Assembly: GCF_001279585.1 (NCBI RefSeq)
Contig: NZ_LGEC01000101.1
Span: 1 to 13,020, forward strand
DNA: 13,020 nt
From: Nocardiopsis sp. NRRL B-16309
Lineage (GTDB): Bacteria; Actinomycetota; Actinomycetes; Streptosporangiales; Streptosporangiaceae
Direction: 5' to 3'
In this document: positions 11,951-13,020 of the stretch, in pieces
Layout: each line of letters starts with the position of its first letter
Numbering within the stretch: the first letter of the stretch is position 1
The notes under the pieces: model-generated
Databases searched by the model: none
The model's input: only the letters and a program-made list of their open reading frames with translations
What the model was told of the DNA's origin: nothing
Position numbers and translations under genes: made by a program

Positions 11951-13020
11951 AGGATCCCCTTGATGGCGTTCTCCTGGTCGCCGAAACGGTTCGCCAGCTC
12001 GATGTATCCCTCCAGGGCGCGGCTCCCGGCGACGTGCCCGGACACCTGGCCGATCGCTTTGCGGTCCTTCCCGGCCTTGGCGCTCTCGGTGATGAACCCC
12101 CGCCGCACGGAGTGGCCGGTGAAGCGGACGTTGAGGCCGGCGCGCCGGCCGGCCTCGGTGATGATGGTGCCCACGGACTGCGGTGACAGGCCGGCGCGGG
12201 TCACGCTGCCGGTGCGGTGCATCCGGCGCAGCGCCGGGGTGTCCGGCTTGATGCCCGCGGCCTCCTTCCATTCCAGCCACGTGTGCACGGGGCACAGGGC
12301 GGGGTCGCTGCTGTAGGGCACGGCGACTTGGCGGGGGTGGGTCTTGGAGACCTCGACGTTGACGAGCATGCCTTCCTCGACCAGGACCAGGTCCCGGCCG
12401 AACAAGGCAGCTACCTCGTGGCGGCGGGCGGCGATGGTGAACGCCAACAGGACGGTGAACCGGTCGCGCAGCCCGGCCAGGGTGTTGGGGCAGGCCCGGG
12501 CGATGGCGCGCAGTGAGTCCAGGCGCAGGGCGGGGGCCTGGCCGCGGCCCCGGTCGGGTTCTTTGGCGGCCTTGGCCTCCTTGCTCAGGTCCTTGAGGAG
12601 TTCCCGGGCGGTCTCGGTGTACTCGGGCGGGATGACGGTGCCGTACTCGCGGCGCAGTGTGACGGCGAGTCCGGCGAGTCTGCGGTCGATGGTGGTCGGG
12701 GCGAGCGGCTGGCCCCTCTCGCCGCCCTGCTCCCACAGCCAGGCGACGTAGGTGCGCAGCAGACCGCGTCCGCCGGGTTGGTGTGCGGCGGCGGTGACCG
12801 GGACGCCGAGGGACTCGGTGAAGCGGACCCACGCCTTCCAATCCGAGGCGTAGGCGCGCCGGGTGTTGGCCGGGCGCTTCTGCGCGGCGGCGAGGGCGGC
12901 GGCGCGGTCGAGGCCCACCAGCCGCTCGGCCAGTTCCGGGCCGTAGTCGGCCGGCAGGAGAGCGCCGGGGGCTTCGGAGGGGGCCAGGGGGTGGGGGGTG
13001 GCGGGTTCGGGGGCCTGTTC
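11947..13020 (-). CDS. Tyrosine recombinase / phage-type integrase, probably 5'-partial
   Basis: This site-specific recombinase cleaves and rejoins DNA through a 3'-phosphotyrosine intermediate, to integrate, excise or resolve an element. Numbering from the GTG at 12918, an N-terminal SAM-like core-binding domain (about 18-115, starting NTRRAYASDWKAW) precedes the catalytic domain. Catalytic residues are R165 (AARRHEVAAL), K192 (EVSKTHP), H269 and R272 (GHSVRRGF), H295 (SGHVAGS) and nucleophile Y305 (LEGYIE); the set is complete. The frame stays open for 34 more codons to the right edge, with a plausible segment LPADYGPELAERL before the GTG, so the real start may lie outside the window. Gene orientation is opposite to all other intact genes here. 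No tRNA or clear attachment-site pair is visible. It may be the integrase of the element that carries the parA operon, or a plasmid resolvase. Confidence 0.9.
   Translation of the reverse strand, partial: EQAPEPATPHPLAPSEAPGALLPADYGPELAERLVGLDRAAALAAAQKRPANTRRAYASDWKAWVRFTESLGVPVTAAAHQPGGRGLLRTYVAWLWEQGGERGQPLAPTTIDRRLAGLAVTLRREYGTVIPPEYTETARELLKDLSKEAKAAKEPDRGRGQAPALRLDSLRAIARACPNTLAGLRDRFTVLLAFTIAARRHEVAALFGRDLVLVEEGMLVNVEVSKTHPRQVAVPYSSDPALCPVHTWLEWKEAAGIKPDTPALRRMHRTGSVTRAGLSPQSVGTIITEAGRRAGLNVRFTGHSVRRGFITESAKAGKDRKAIGQVSGHVAGSRALEGYIELANRFGDQENAIKGIL

Noticed and set aside
11951..12841. Upstream part of the minus-strand ORF ending at 11861
   Set aside because: This part is an Arg/Pro/His-rich shadow of the recombinase; only the last 29 codons after the recombinase stop look protein-like, and they are listed separately.

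Overview
The window is very GC-rich DNA with strong third-position G/C bias. It carries a WhiB-type iron-sulfur regulator, a family essentially confined to Actinobacteria and their phages, plus a modular polyketide synthase end and an ATP-dependent DNA ligase of the LigC type. All of this points to a filamentous actinomycete (Streptomyces/Nocardiopsis-like); the genus cannot be fixed from the sequence. A ParA ATPase next to a candidate centromere-binding protein, a tyrosine recombinase and a decayed regulator suggest an accessory replicon or integrated element.

Region 1 (1-1441): the 3' end of a polyketide synthase (acyltransferase then acyl carrier protein, no release domain), followed by two hairpins that probably end its transcript.

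Region 2 (1442-7931): a tightly packed forward-strand operon of seven genes: WhiB-like regulator, small unknown protein, endonuclease/exonuclease/phosphatase (EEP) family enzyme, short-chain dehydrogenase, a 612-residue protein I do not recognise, a short adenylate-forming enzyme (start overlaps the preceding stop by 4 bases) and an aminoglycoside-phosphotransferase-family kinase. It ends in a textbook Rho-independent terminator. Together with the PKS this looks like part of a small-molecule pathway: carboxylate activation, redox tailoring, phosphorylation and possible dephosphorylation, with WhiB as candidate regulator. The 612-residue protein is the real unknown.

Region 3 (7957-9606): a stand-alone ATP-dependent DNA ligase, then about 650 bases without an intact gene. 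That stretch holds a nested inverted repeat, a frameshifted remnant of a TPR-containing protein on the minus strand, a 13-base palindrome, a short direct-repeat array and a second palindrome.

Region 4 (9607-11557): a two-gene partition-like operon with visibly lower GC than its flanks: a ParA-type ATPase, then a protein with a long disordered N-terminal half and two ribbon-helix-helix-like modules in one chain. The repeats upstream are a candidate centromere.

Region 5 (11558-13020): a convergent intergenic stretch rich in hairpins, then a minus-strand tyrosine recombinase that probably runs off the right edge. A 29-codon ORF overlaps its stop codon by 4 bases.
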